NCBI GenBank assembly: GCA_903896545.1
Contig: CAITYF010000029.1
Location: 62,001-126,000 of the forward strand
Reading direction: 5' to 3'
DNA length: 64,000 nt
DNA from: an uncultured Myxococcales bacterium
Lineage (GTDB): Bacteria > Myxococcota_A > UBA9042
The notes beneath the pieces are model-generated. The model saw nothing but the letters and a program-made list of their open reading frames with translations. It searched no databases and was not told where the DNA came from. A program made the translations under genes and the position numbers. Of this stretch, positions 8,818 through 17,794 are shown piece by piece (the stretch's first letter is position 1; each line of letters opens with the position of its first letter).

Positions 8818-9462
8818 TCACGGGGATTCTGCCACGGCAATCGCTGCGAAAGTGGCACAAAATTCCGTCAGGTCCATCGTTTCCGCCTCGCCGTCGGCGC
8901 CGAGAAGCGTGACGGCACGCGGTTCAGCGGCGGCGTCGACGCCCGTGACGAGCGCCACGCGTGTGCGTTCGTGACGCTCGGTGGGCTCGTCATCGCCGCC
9001 GCCAGCGACAACGCTATGCCCGGCCTGAACGGCTGCCACAAGTGCCGTCCACGTCGCCTCGGCGTTGTGAGTCGCTGTGACGTGAACGCTCTGCCCGCTA
9101 AGCGACCGCAGCACTTCGCCCGCGCGACCGGTCCGTTGGCGCTCGACTTGGGCGCGCAGGGCTTCCGACGAAACCGCACGCCTACCAGTCGACTCCGGAA
9201 GCACGGTCACCGCCCCCGATTTCGACCACGTCAGGGTTTCCGGCATCGTGCGCGGCGCTTTGCCCGCCAGCGCCATGAGCACCGCGCCCACTTTGTCGGC
9301 GGAAGTCTGCACTTCCGGCTGCTGCGCCTCCGGCGGGCGCGGGGTTTGCGGTCGCAGCGGCGCGCGGACGGACGTCACCACCGCATCCCGCGACTGAACG
9401 CGCTCCTGCACGTGGGCTTGCTTCTTGACCTGCTTGTCCGGTCGCTGGTCCAGTCCACCCAT
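8818..9462 (-). CDS. Hypothetical protein, 214 aa
   Basis: Not recognised. The first 60 residues are polar and proline-rich (PLRPQTPRPPEAQQPE) and look disordered, followed by a compact region of about 150 residues of alternating strands and helices. No signal peptide, membrane segment or cysteine cluster stands out. Third-codon-position GC is high, as in its neighbours, which supports it being real. ATG 9462 is preferred to a TTG ten codons upstream. It may be a monocistronic unit between the SDR gene and the phosphoesterase. Confidence 0.55.
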   Translation of the reverse strand: MGGLDQRPDKQVKKQAHVQERVQSRDAVVTSVRAPLRPQTPRPPEAQQPEVQTSADKVGAVLMALAGKAPRTMPETLTWSKSGAVTVLPESTGRRAVSSEALRAQVERQRTGRAGEVLRSLSGQSVHVTATHNAEATWTALVAAVQAGHSVVAGGGDDEPTERHERTRVALVTGVDAAAEPRAVTLLGADGEAETMDLTEFCATFAAIAVAESP

Positions 9463-9525
9463 GCGCGCCCCACTGACCAGCAGCTTGCCCAAAGCGAGCG
9501 GAAAATACCAGTTAAATCGCGGCAG

Positions 9526-10401
9526 TTACGCCACCGGGTAGTCGGCCTGAAGGCCGGCAAAAACATCCGGGTACCGCGGCCGCCAACCTAGACGCTCGCG
9601 AATCTGTGTGGCGCGAATCGCGCGATCCGGCGGCGCATCGTCACCGCGACGCGCCGAGACAAGTGGCGGAGCATCGGGTTCCAGCGTCGGTTCAGGCATG
9701 CCCAGTCGCTGACAAATCCAACGCGCCAAGTCGGCTTTGACCACGGGATGCCCGTCGGTCACGTTCAGCAGGTACGCGCCAGGAGGTGCCAGCACTGCGG
9801 CCAAGGCAGCCGATGCAGCGTCATCGCGATGCACGTAGTTGATACGGTGCGCCGATGGCCCCGCGACCCGTCCGTTGCCATTTTGCATTTGCACGTAGAG
9901 GTAGTGCCGCCCTGGGCCGTAGAGTCCACCGAGACGCAGCACGGAGCGGGTCGCAAATGACGAAGCAAGAACCAGACGTTCACCTTCAACCAGCGCATCG
10001 GCGGTGCGTGAACCACCCGCGAAGGACGCTTCGTCGACGTCGCCGTTCTGGCGGTACACGCCGGTCGAGCTTGTGAAGACAAAGCTGCGTGCGCCAACCG
10101 ACGCCGCCCAAGCGAGCGCCGCACGAACACCGTCAACGTAGGCGGCGCGATAGGCTTCCGCACCACCACCGCCGGCGCTCGCTGCATACACAACGAGATC
10201 GAATGGCCCGGAGACAGCCGCAAGATCACCCGCAAGAATGTCAGCGCGAACGGCCGAGACGCCCGCCGCGACCAGTCGGGCATGCGAGCTCGACGAGCGC
10301 ACAACGCCAACCGCGGCAAGCCCCGCTGCGCCGGCTTGGTGACACAAGGCAGTGCCGACGTAGCCACAACCAAGGACCGCGAGACGCAAAGGAGAGGACA
10401 T
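9526..10401 (-). CDS. NAD(P)-dependent epimerase/dehydratase (extended SDR)
   Basis: A 291-residue Rossmann-fold protein. The N-terminal nucleotide-binding segment is LAVLGCGYVGTAL (GxGxxG form), the mid region has SFVFTSSTGVYR, and the place of the YxxxK motif is degenerate. This pattern (GCGYVG plus SSTGVY) is characteristic of YeeZ-like atypical SDRs that resemble nucleotide-sugar epimerases but lack the classic catalytic Tyr/Lys pair. Function and substrate unknown. An ATG at 10401 with GGAG just upstream is chosen; the longer frame to 10458 would cover a hairpin and lacks a ribosome-binding site. Confidence 0.85.
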   Translation of the reverse strand: MSSPLRLAVLGCGYVGTALCHQAGAAGLAAVGVVRSSSSHARLVAAGVSAVRADILAGDLAAVSGPFDLVVYAASAGGGGAEAYRAAYVDGVRAALAWAASVGARSFVFTSSTGVYRQNGDVDEASFAGGSRTADALVEGERLVLASSFATRSVLRLGGLYGPGRHYLYVQMQNGNGRVAGPSAHRINYVHRDDAASAALAAVLAPPGAYLLNVTDGHPVVKADLARWICQRLGMPEPTLEPDAPPLVSARRGDDAPPDRAIRATQIRERLGWRPRYPDVFAGLQADYPVA

Positions 10402-10606
10402 GGGTGGAGGCTCCAGAAGCGAAACGCCGACGTTTCGACGCGTGTTCGCAAGGTCCACGCTAGCTGACTTTGCGTGCTGGCGACAACATCAAGCGGCAAA
10501 AGCCGAGGAGCCACAGCGAGGCGGGTGGCAGACTGTGAGCGCAGCCGCCGCTGGCACCGCCGTGACTTGTGTGCGCCCGCAAGCCGTGTCGCTCCGCGTA
10601 CGTGCA
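10402..10606. other. Gene-free stretch between the VWA terminator and the SDR gene
   Basis: About 300 bp between the SDR start and the VWA gene stop, including the terminator listed separately. It holds a perfect 7-bp hairpin CGAAACG-ccga-CGTTTCG at 10420-10437, in the putative leader or promoter of the SDR gene. No reading frame with coding character and no tRNA-like fold was seen. Confidence 0.5.
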
Positions 10607-10656
10607 ACAAAAAGACCAACGGGGGCAACCGCAGCATCCGCGATCACCCCCGTTGG
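10606..10656 (-). terminator. Rho-independent terminator of the VWA gene
   Basis: A perfect 10-bp inverted repeat, CCAACGGGGG (10616-10625) and CCCCCGTTGG (10647-10656), followed on the minus strand by a T-rich run (the complement of aaaaag at 10609-10614). It lies about 50 bp after the VWA stop codon and ends that unit before the SDR gene. Confidence 0.85.
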
Positions 10657-10706
10657 AGCGCGTGGCACCCACCACCGCGCGTGCCAAGCAACTGTTGAAC
10701 AGCCCG

Positions 10707-11867
10707 CTACTTTTCGCCGCGCTTGAACTTGCGCGTTTCCAGTTGCTTTTCGAGAACGTTGCGCACCGCCGAGTCAAAGGTGTTGCGATCTTTCAAGGCG
10801 CTTTTGGCACGTTCCGCCGACTCACACGCCCGCCGCTTCTGCTCCAACTCGGCCATTTCCTTCTGTAGTTGCGCGCGCTCCGCCGCCTTCGCCTTCACAA
10901 ATGCATCGCGGGCTTCGGGCGCGAGTTGCGCCATTTCCGGTGGCAAGTCCTCCGCCTTCGCATCGCGAAAGCTCGCGCCGTTCATTTGCGCCGCGTCCAC
11001 CGCATCCCAATCCGCGTTCGCGTACATCTTCGCCGACGCCTTGACCGACGCGCGCCCGACGGCCGACCCCGCGCCCGCAGACTTCGCATTGTCATCCTGC
11101 GCCATCTGCCGCGCCTTCTTGGACGCGCCCGCCTTGCCGTAACCGACGTACGTTTCACTCAAATTGTCGCTTTTCTTCACGATTTCATCGTCGTACGGCG
11201 TGGCCACGTGCAACTGCGCCACGTTCGGGTCAATGCTGAGGTACGCGCCTCCGCCCAGTTTCGCCCCCGCCTGCCAGCCGGTTTGCGCGCCTTCCATGAA
11301 GCCGCCGCAATGGATCGTGTTGACGGCAACGTGACGCGCGACCGCTTTCGCGACGGACTTGTGAAAATCAACGCTGCCCTGGGTGAATGGCTCGTTGCCG
11401 GCGATGAAGATCGCGCGAAAGTCTTCGGAATCGGTGCTCCAGCCCAGCTCACCAACCGCGCGATCGATGACCTGACCGCAGAATTCGTCGCCGCCGTTCG
11501 TCGTCAGCCCAAAAAGCGCCTCGCTGATCACGTCGAGATCGGTCGTAAAAGGGCTGACTTGACGAATAAATCCGTCCGTCGCGGCAAGCGACTGTTTGCC
11601 GTACTCGTAGAGCGCCACCTGCACCAACGGTGTCTGACCGTTCTTCTGGTAGGTACCGATCTCATTGACGATCCGCCACAGTTCAGCCTTGGCCTGAGCG
11701 ATCAGGCCGTCCATCGAGTTACTCGTGTCCAAAAGAATGGCGATTTGCACGACTGGTCGCCGCACCGCGCTGTGGCTAACGTCAGTCGGAAAGGGCGGTT
11801 GCGCGACGGCGGGCAGCGCGATGAGGGAGGTCAGAACGGTCAACATCGTGAGCAACGTGCGCTTCAT
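10707..11867 (-). CDS. Secreted von Willebrand factor A domain protein
   Basis: A 386-residue exported protein: a signal peptide (MKRTLLTMLTVLTSLIALPAVAQ, cleavage after AVA), then a VWA domain whose metal-ion site reads DTSNS in IAILLDTSNSMDG, with a later IFIAGNEPFTQG segment corresponding to the last MIDAS loop. The domain is followed by a long Ala/Lys/Glu-rich coiled coil to the C-terminus (QKEMAELEQKRRACESAERAK region). Likely periplasmic protein-protein interaction. The ATG at 11867 has an AGGAGGA site 6 bases upstream; a 109-residue extension in the same frame overlaps glpD and is discarded. Divergent from glpD. Confidence 0.88.
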   Translation of the reverse strand: MKRTLLTMLTVLTSLIALPAVAQPPFPTDVSHSAVRRPVVQIAILLDTSNSMDGLIAQAKAELWRIVNEIGTYQKNGQTPLVQVALYEYGKQSLAATDGFIRQVSPFTTDLDVISEALFGLTTNGGDEFCGQVIDRAVGELGWSTDSEDFRAIFIAGNEPFTQGSVDFHKSVAKAVARHVAVNTIHCGGFMEGAQTGWQAGAKLGGGAYLSIDPNVAQLHVATPYDDEIVKKSDNLSETYVGYGKAGASKKARQMAQDDNAKSAGAGSAVGRASVKASAKMYANADWDAVDAAQMNGASFRDAKAEDLPPEMAQLAPEARDAFVKAKAAERAQLQKEMAELEQKRRACESAERAKSALKDRNTFDSAVRNVLEKQLETRKFKRGEK

Positions 11868-11940
11868 GGGGTCCTCCTGACGGCCGGTGGGTGTGGCCAT
11901 CTGAACCCTCTGACGCACAGGCACAACAAACGATCTGACT

Positions 11941-11968
11941 GGCCCAATAGGGCCGGATCGCCTACAAT
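11941..11968 (+). promoter_or_regulatory. Putative glpD promoter -10 box with overlapping inverted repeat
   Basis: TACAAT at 11963-11968 is a near-consensus -10 box 38 bases before glpD. No good -35 is found 16-18 bp upstream; instead a perfect inverted repeat GGCCC-AATA-GGGCC (11941-11954) covers that position, which would suit an operator or activator site. Identity of the regulator unknown. Confidence 0.45.
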
Positions 11969-12006
11969 CTCGCGCCGCCCGCTTTTCGGGCAGGACCCCG
12001 TGCCCT

Positions 12007-13722
12007 ATGGCCTTCTCAATCCACCAACGCCCCGCGATGTTGCTCCGTTTGCAGTCGGAGATCTTCGACATGGTCATCGTCGGCGGCGGCATCACCGGAG
12101 CTGGCGTTGCCCGTGACGCTGCCCTGCGCGGGCTCAAGGTCGCGCTGATCGAACGCGGCGATTTCGCGATCGGCACCAGCTCGCGATCGTCCAAGCTGAT
12201 TCACGGCGGCGTCCGTTACCTGGAAATGGGCGACGTGGCCTTGGTTTTTGAAGCTGTGCGCGAGCGTCAACGGCTGATGCGTCTGGCCCCGCACCTGGCA
12301 CGGCCACAGTCGTTTCTGCTGCCCGTGTACGAGGCGCGCAAAAAGCACAGCGTGTTCATTCTGGATGTCGGTTTGACGCTCTACGACCTCTTGGCGTCGT
12401 TCTCCGGCGTGATGCACCACCGCGCGCTGCGGACCAAACCGATGAAGCGCATGGAGCCGCTGCTGAAGACCGCCGGTCTGGACGGTGGCGTGCGGTTTTG
12501 GGACGCGATGACCGACGACGGCCGCCTCGTGATGGCAAACCTGCGCGGGGCGGTGCAGGCGGGGGCGCTACCGGTTTCCCGCGTCTCGTTCGTGGAACCT
12601 GTGTGGAAGAACAACCGCCTGCTCTCGGTGCGCGTCCGCGATGAGGTCTCCGGCCAAACGTTTCTGGTCGCGACGCAAACCGTTGTTTCCGCAACGGGAC
12701 CGTGGACCGACGAGCTGCACGGCAAATGGAAGCACGCGCCGACCGCGCAGACCCTCCGTCCGTCCAAGGGTGTGCACATCGTGGTGCCGCGCGATCGGCT
12801 GCCGCTGACTCAGGCCGTGATGATGACGGCGCAAGACGGCCGCGTGGTTTTTGCGTTGCCGTGGCCCCACGCGACCGTGCTGGGCACGACGGACACGCTG
12901 TATCAGGGCGATATCCGTGAGCCGGAAGCCACTTTTGCGGACGCGCAGTATTTGCTCGACACAGCCAACCAGCACTTTGACTCGCCCGATCGTCCGCTGG
13001 AACTGGCGGACGTGGTGAGTTCCTGGGCGGGAATTCGCCCGCTCGTCGCGAATTCTTCGGAGTCCAGCTACAAGACGTCGCGTGAACACGTGGTCTCCAC
13101 CGATCCACGCGGCTTGGTGACAGTCGCCGGCGGCAAACTGACGACCTATCGCGTGATGGCTGAGCAAACCGTGGATGCGGCGCTGAAGCTGCTGCCCGCT
13201 CAGCTCGTCGCTGATCTGAAGCCGAGTCCGACCGCCGACTTGCCGCTGCCCGGCGCCGACCAACTGGTGGGCGTGGTGCGCCCCTTGGAGACGCTGTCGG
13301 GGCGGTTGCAGGGGCAATACAAGTTGCCAGAGGACGTGTCGTGGCACCTGACGCGCAGCTACGGCAGCGACGCGGAAGATGTGCTGGCTGCGTGCGACGC
13401 AGAGCCCGATGGCCGCACGCCGGTGCTGCCGGACCTGCCGTATCTCTGGGGCGAATTGGCGTGGCTAACGCGCGAAGAAATGGTGCTGACGTTGACGGAC
13501 CTGTGCGTCCGGCGTACGCAGTTGTATTATCTGGCCGGTGAACGGCTTTTGACCATCGCGCCGCAGTTGGCGCAGCGTTTGGCGACGTGGACGGACGCGC
13601 CAGTCGCACGGCAAAAGGAATGGATTGCGGAGCTGGCGGACTTCATTGCCGCCCGAAAGATCCGCGCGGAAGTGACGCCTACCCCGGCTGCGGCCGACGC
13701 AGAGCCCATCGATGCCCGATGA
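12007..13722 (+). CDS. glpD: Glycerol-3-phosphate dehydrogenase, FAD-dependent
   Basis: Oxidises sn-glycerol-3-phosphate to dihydroxyacetone phosphate at the inner membrane and passes electrons to quinone. The FAD-binding dinucleotide motif VIVGGGITGAGVARDAALRG spans about 23-42. It is followed by the GTSSRSSKLIHGGVRYLE signature (about 56-73), typical of GlpD/GlpA, and later GGKLTTYR (substrate/FAD loop). The C-terminal DAO_C-type domain is complete; at 571 aa the length is normal. An internal ATG at 12037 is an alternative start. No glycerol kinase or facilitator lies nearby. It overlaps the next gene by 11 bp, suggesting a two-gene unit. Confidence 0.96.
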   Translation: MAFSIHQRPAMLLRLQSEIFDMVIVGGGITGAGVARDAALRGLKVALIERGDFAIGTSSRSSKLIHGGVRYLEMGDVALVFEAVRERQRLMRLAPHLARPQSFLLPVYEARKKHSVFILDVGLTLYDLLASFSGVMHHRALRTKPMKRMEPLLKTAGLDGGVRFWDAMTDDGRLVMANLRGAVQAGALPVSRVSFVEPVWKNNRLLSVRVRDEVSGQTFLVATQTVVSATGPWTDELHGKWKHAPTAQTLRPSKGVHIVVPRDRLPLTQAVMMTAQDGRVVFALPWPHATVLGTTDTLYQGDIREPEATFADAQYLLDTANQHFDSPDRPLELADVVSSWAGIRPLVANSSESSYKTSREHVVSTDPRGLVTVAGGKLTTYRVMAEQTVDAALKLLPAQLVADLKPSPTADLPLPGADQLVGVVRPLETLSGRLQGQYKLPEDVSWHLTRSYGSDAEDVLAACDAEPDGRTPVLPDLPYLWGELAWLTREEMVLTLTDLCVRRTQLYYLAGERLLTIAPQLAQRLATWTDAPVARQKEWIAELADFIAARKIRAEVTPTPAAADAEPIDAR

Positions 13723-14569
13723 CGACCAGAAACCACGCATTGACCTGAAGGCGCCGCACGCGCTGCCGGATCTGCGCGCCGTGGTCGAAGTTGTGGAAGG
13801 GGCATCGAAGCTCGTCCTTGAATTGCTGCGGGATCCGATCCGCGACTGGGCCAAAGGCGACGCGTCGCCAGTGACAAGCATCGACATCGCAGTCGATCGT
13901 TTCCTGTACAAGCAGTTGCGCCCGCTCTTCCCGGCGGCTGGTTGGCTGAGTGAAGAGACCGCCGACAACATGGCGCGGCTCGACTACCGCTATTTGTGGG
14001 TCGTTGACCCGATTGACGGCACGCGCGCGCTGATCGCAGGTCAACCCGAATTCTGCGTGAGCGTTGGCTTGGTTGAGACGGGCGTCGGTCCTCTTCTGGG
14101 CATCATTGCGAACCCGTCGACGGGCGAGATGTTCTACGGCGTCAAGGCCCGGGGTGCGTTTGACCGTGAAGGCGCGCGCTTGCGGGTGAAGCGCGATTGG
14201 AACTTGGACACGGCGAAGGTGCTTGTTTCACGGAGCGATTTGGCACGCGGTCTGTGGCGCGGGCTGCACGACGAACAGCACCTCCAGCCACTGGGCAGTC
14301 TTGCCTACAAGATGGCGCTGGTCGCACAGGGGCGCTACGACGGTCACGCAACGCCGGCACCGCGATCAGAATGGGACGCGGCCGCGGGCATGTTGCTGCT
14401 CAGCGAAGCTGGCGGTATCGCAACGGACGCGCACGGTCGGCCCCTGCGTTTCAATCAGCGCAAGCCGTTGTATGATGGCGTCGTTGTGGCCTCGCAGCTG
14501 GCGCACCCGCAGATGTTGCTGTGGGTGCAGGAGTCAGCGCGCATTTGGATGGCCCGACAGACGGAGTGA
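13712..14569 (+). CDS. Inositol monophosphatase family, CysQ-like 3'(2'),5'-bisphosphate nucleotidase
   Basis: Metal-dependent phosphatase of 285 residues. The metal-binding motifs are GWLSEETAD (about 78-85) and WVVDPIDGTRAL (about 97-107), and a C-terminal EWDAAAGMLLLSEAGG segment gives the third Asp. SEET instead of GEE is common in CysQ, the enzyme that recycles 3'-phosphoadenosine 5'-phosphate; IMPases acting on inositol phosphates are the alternative. It begins within the end of glpD, so both are probably translated from one mRNA. Confidence 0.85.
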   Translation: MPDDDQKPRIDLKAPHALPDLRAVVEVVEGASKLVLELLRDPIRDWAKGDASPVTSIDIAVDRFLYKQLRPLFPAAGWLSEETADNMARLDYRYLWVVDPIDGTRALIAGQPEFCVSVGLVETGVGPLLGIIANPSTGEMFYGVKARGAFDREGARLRVKRDWNLDTAKVLVSRSDLARGLWRGLHDEQHLQPLGSLAYKMALVAQGRYDGHATPAPRSEWDAAAGMLLLSEAGGIATDAHGRPLRFNQRKPLYDGVVVASQLAHPQMLLWVQESARIWMARQTE

Positions 14570-14572
14570 CCT

Positions 14573-14785
14573 GTGCCGACGCTGCGCGTGCCGTTGCTTC
14601 TCTTCGTGCTAACGTTGATGACGGGCGCGTGCCAGCGGCCTTGCCGCGAACTTGCCGACACGTTGTGCAGCCAACCGGGCACCGACGAGCGAACTTGCGA
14701 AGCGTGGCGCGACCGCACCGGACGCGTACCGACCTCAACGTGTGAACTGGCGCTCCGCACCTGGAAGCGCGACCGGACGCGATGA
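14573..14785 (+). CDS. Small Cys-rich lipoprotein, 70 aa
   Basis: Short exported protein: hydrophobic signal (about residues 6-16), lipobox MTGAC with the Cys at residue 20, then 50 residues containing four more cysteines spaced as in a small disulphide-bonded knot. It uses a GTG start 3 bases after the previous stop. The last four bases are shared with the next gene's ATG (ATGA), so it belongs to the same operon. Function unknown. The tight packing and lipobox argue that it is real despite its size. Confidence 0.65.
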   Translation: MPTLRVPLLLFVLTLMTGACQRPCRELADTLCSQPGTDERTCEAWRDRTGRVPTSTCELALRTWKRDRTR

Positions 14786-16326
14786 GCGATCAACCCCAGC
14801 CAGTCGAACGCCCGTCGCCAGTGCGCCTCCCGCACGAACGCCTGACGCTGCCGGGCGTGCGCGCTGCGTGGTGGCTGTTGGTCGCGTTGAGCCTGGTAGC
14901 ACCGCTTTCGTTGCACCTGCTGAGCCCGACCCCGCCCGCACAAGAGCAGGCAGACGGGCTGACTGCGGAGCTGCGCGGCCGAACGTTTCTGTGGCGGTTG
15001 ATGAGCAACACCCAACCGCAGCTCCCGGCAAAGCCGATCAAGGCTCCGCCGACCGAGCCAGGCGCGGCGAAGCTCAAGGAAGCGGAAGATGCGGACTGGC
15101 GTGATCTGGCCGCCCACGCGCGCAAGATCGATCGCGAGCACGGTGTCACAGCGGCGGACGCGCGCGAGCAGCTGATCGTCCACGCGCTCGCGGTGGAGCA
15201 CCCGGAACGTGCCGTTGCGCTCGCAGCGGAGGTGTCTTCGCTGTCGCTGGACGTGCGCGCACTGCTGACGGGGCTGCCCGACGCGCCAACCGCCAGCGTG
15301 CTGGATCCCAAGTCGGCCAACTTGCAAATGCACGATCGCACCTTTGGCAAGGGATGGAGCGCCTACCAACGCGACCACGCGCGGCAACTGGCGTACGAGC
15401 GCCAAGGCGACATCGACTCTGCTCGACTCCTCAACAAGTCTCTGCAGTTGCGCGACTCCCGGCTGGTGCCGACGTGGTCCGCTGCCGCCCTGCTCTTTCT
15501 CATCGCGCTCCTTGTCGGCGGCTTCTTCTGGATCGGCACGATCTTGCGGCATTTTGGCGGCCCGCCGGGCACGCACGCCGCGCGCGATTGGCTGCTCTCG
15601 CGTTACCCAGGGCTGCCGCGCGACTTGCCGTACATCACCGATCCGATCATCCCGTGGCTTGGCTTCGGCGGCTGGCTGACGGGCTACTTGCTGGCCAGCC
15701 TCGCACTCGCGGCAATGGCAGGGCAACGTTCGATGTCCGGATTGGGCGTTCTCTTTCAGGCCGGCGTTGGCGCCATGGTCGCGATCGGCGTCGTTCAAAC
15801 TTTCGCGCGCCGCACGCCGGGTGTCCCGCACGCCGCCCGTCTCAGCATCGCCGCGCACGATGCCCACGATCCGCCGCAGATCTCCCTGCCCGCCGCCTTT
15901 CTCGCCGCGATCCGGGTCCTGGCCGCGCTCCTGCCGGTGATGGTCGTCGTCGTGCTCCTCCTCGCCCTTTTTGGCATTGCGACCAACGAACACCCCGTTT
16001 CCGGCCTCGTCTTTGCCGACGCTGACCCGCTACAGCTCGCCGCGATCGGCGTTTCAGTCGCCGTCTTGGCGCCGCTCGGCGAAGAGTTGATCTTCCGCGG
16101 CTTCCTGTACCGCGCGCTTCGCATGCGCCTCGGTGTCTTGCCAACGCTCTTCATCACGTCCTTGGCGTTTTCCGCGTTGCACCCGTCTTTTGGCCCGTAT
16201 TTCGTGCTCAGTGCGGCGTTCTGCCTCGCGTACGAGTGGACCGGCTCGCTCTGGACGTCGATTCTGTTGCATGGCCTCTGGAATGGCCTGTCGTTTGCGT
16301 TGCTCGTCGGCGTGGCCATTTCTTGA
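14782..16326 (+). CDS. CPBP family intramembrane glutamic endopeptidase
   Basis: A 514-residue polytopic membrane protein. The C-terminal Abi/CPBP (Rce1-like) domain shows EELIFRGFLY (catalytic Glu pair at about 434-435), LHPS (His at about 465) and HGLWN (His at about 497, Asn at 501), all in membrane helices. The N-terminal half is unusual for the family: a membrane helix at about 31-50, then roughly 150 helical soluble residues, then another helix at about 232-252 before the usual core. Members process prenylated or peptide substrates or act in bacteriocin immunity; the substrate here is unknown. Confidence 0.9.
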   Translation: MSDQPQPVERPSPVRLPHERLTLPGVRAAWWLLVALSLVAPLSLHLLSPTPPAQEQADGLTAELRGRTFLWRLMSNTQPQLPAKPIKAPPTEPGAAKLKEAEDADWRDLAAHARKIDREHGVTAADAREQLIVHALAVEHPERAVALAAEVSSLSLDVRALLTGLPDAPTASVLDPKSANLQMHDRTFGKGWSAYQRDHARQLAYERQGDIDSARLLNKSLQLRDSRLVPTWSAAALLFLIALLVGGFFWIGTILRHFGGPPGTHAARDWLLSRYPGLPRDLPYITDPIIPWLGFGGWLTGYLLASLALAAMAGQRSMSGLGVLFQAGVGAMVAIGVVQTFARRTPGVPHAARLSIAAHDAHDPPQISLPAAFLAAIRVLAALLPVMVVVVLLLALFGIATNEHPVSGLVFADADPLQLAAIGVSVAVLAPLGEELIFRGFLYRALRMRLGVLPTLFITSLAFSALHPSFGPYFVLSAAFCLAYEWTGSLWTSILLHGLWNGLSFALLVGVAIS

Positions 16327-16477
16327 TCTCTGTCTGCACGCCCCACCGCCGTTTCGCCCTTTCGGTGTGGCAGTCTGGTGACACCACCTTGACGCAGTGC
16401 AGCAACGACGGCGACACTCCCGCTCGGCAGTTTTTGGCCCGCCTGCGGCGATTTGAGCCGCGTTGATGGATAGGACG

Positions 16478-17746
16478 ATGAGCGAACGCAAGAAAGTGGT
16501 GCTGGCCTACTCGGGCGGGCTGGATACGTCGGTGATGTTGCACTGGCTGAAGTACGATCAGGGCTACGACGTCGTCTGCATGACCGCTGACGTGGGTCAG
16601 GGCGAAGAGCTCGATGGCCTGCGCGAAAAGGCCGTGAAGTCGGGGGCCATCGGCCTGCACGTGCTCGATCTGCGCGAAACCTTCGTGCGCGATTACGTCT
16701 TCCCGGCGATCCAGGCCAACGCCGTTTACGAGGGCTACTACCTGCTGGGCACTTCGCTCGCGCGTCCGCCGATCGCCAAGGCGCTCGTCGAAGTTGCGAT
16801 TGAGGAAGGCGCGTTCGCGATTTCTCATGGTGCGACCGGCAAAGGCAACGATCAAGTGCGCTTTGAGCTCGGCGCGTACGCGTTGAAGCCCGACATTCAG
16901 GTCATCGCGCCGTGGCGCACGTGGCCGTACCGCTCGCGTTCCGACCTGATTGAATACTGCCGCGTGCACAACATTCCGATCACGGCGACGGCGGAAAAGC
17001 CGTACTCGACCGATCGCAACCTGCTGCACATCTCGTTTGAGGGCGGCATCCTGGAAGATCCGTGGGCTGCGCCGCCGGAAGACATGTACAAGCTGACGGT
17101 GAATCCGCGCAACGCGCCGAATGAGCCGGAGGATGTGGAGATCACGTTTGAAGACGGCATTCCCGTGGCCGTCAACGGCGAGGTCCTGGGGCCCGTCGCG
17201 CTCCTTGAACGCGTGAACGCACTGGGTGGCAAGCACGGCATCGGTCGCGTCGACATCGTGGAAAACCGCTACGTCGGCATCAAGTCGCGCGGTGTGTACG
17301 AAACGCCCGGTGGCACGCTTTTGCTGCACGGTCACCGCGCTGTGGAATCGCTGGTGCTGGATCGCGAAGTGATGAGCCTGCGCGACGGCCTCGTGCCGCA
17401 GTTCACGCGGATGATCTACAATGGCTACTGGTTCAGCCCGGAAATGACACAACTGCTCGGTTTCATGCGGAACTTGCAGAAAGGCGTGTCCGGCGTGGCG
17501 CGCCTGCAGCTCTACAAGGGCAACGTGGTCGTGACTGGCCGCCGCGCGCGCAACTCCTTGTACAATCCGGAGTATTCGACCTTCGAGGCGGATCGCGTTT
17601 ACAACCAGGCGGACGCCGACGGCTTCATCAAGCTGAACGCGCTGCGCCTGAAGCTCTCGACCTATCGCGACCGCGCGATGCTCGCCGATCCGACTCCGGA
17701 AGTTTCTGAGAATATTGGCGAAATGCGCCGTCAGTTCATCGAGTGA
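16478..17746 (+). CDS. argG: Argininosuccinate synthase
   Basis: ATP-dependent ligation of citrulline and aspartate, the penultimate step of arginine synthesis. The ATP-PP loop is [10 protein letters not shown] near the N-terminus (about 7-16). Further signatures are [13 protein letters not shown] (about 113-125), the citrulline-binding segment and EDPW...PP, and the protein ends in the usual FIE region. Length 422 aa is normal for the bacterial type. The ATG at 16478 has AGGA 6-9 bases upstream and is preferred over an upstream TTG/ATG pair at 16463-16468. No argH or other arg gene is adjacent. The 150 bp upstream show no convincing promoter. Confidence 0.97.
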   Translation: MSERKKVVLAYSGGLDTSVMLHWLKYDQGYDVVCMTADVGQGEELDGLREKAVKSGAIGLHVLDLRETFVRDYVFPAIQANAVYEGYYLLGTSLARPPIAKALVEVAIEEGAFAISHGATGKGNDQVRFELGAYALKPDIQVIAPWRTWPYRSRSDLIEYCRVHNIPITATAEKPYSTDRNLLHISFEGGILEDPWAAPPEDMYKLTVNPRNAPNEPEDVEITFEDGIPVAVNGEVLGPVALLERVNALGGKHGIGRVDIVENRYVGIKSRGVYETPGGTLLLHGHRAVESLVLDREVMSLRDGLVPQFTRMIYNGYWFSPEMTQLLGFMRNLQKGVSGVARLQLYKGNVVVTGRRARNSLYNPEYSTFEADRVYNQADADGFIKLNALRLKLSTYRDRAMLADPTPEVSENIGEMRRQFIE

Positions 17747-17794
17747 TGCACTGATCGAGTCCACCCCTCATCAAAAGCCGAACGGGGGCCCGAG

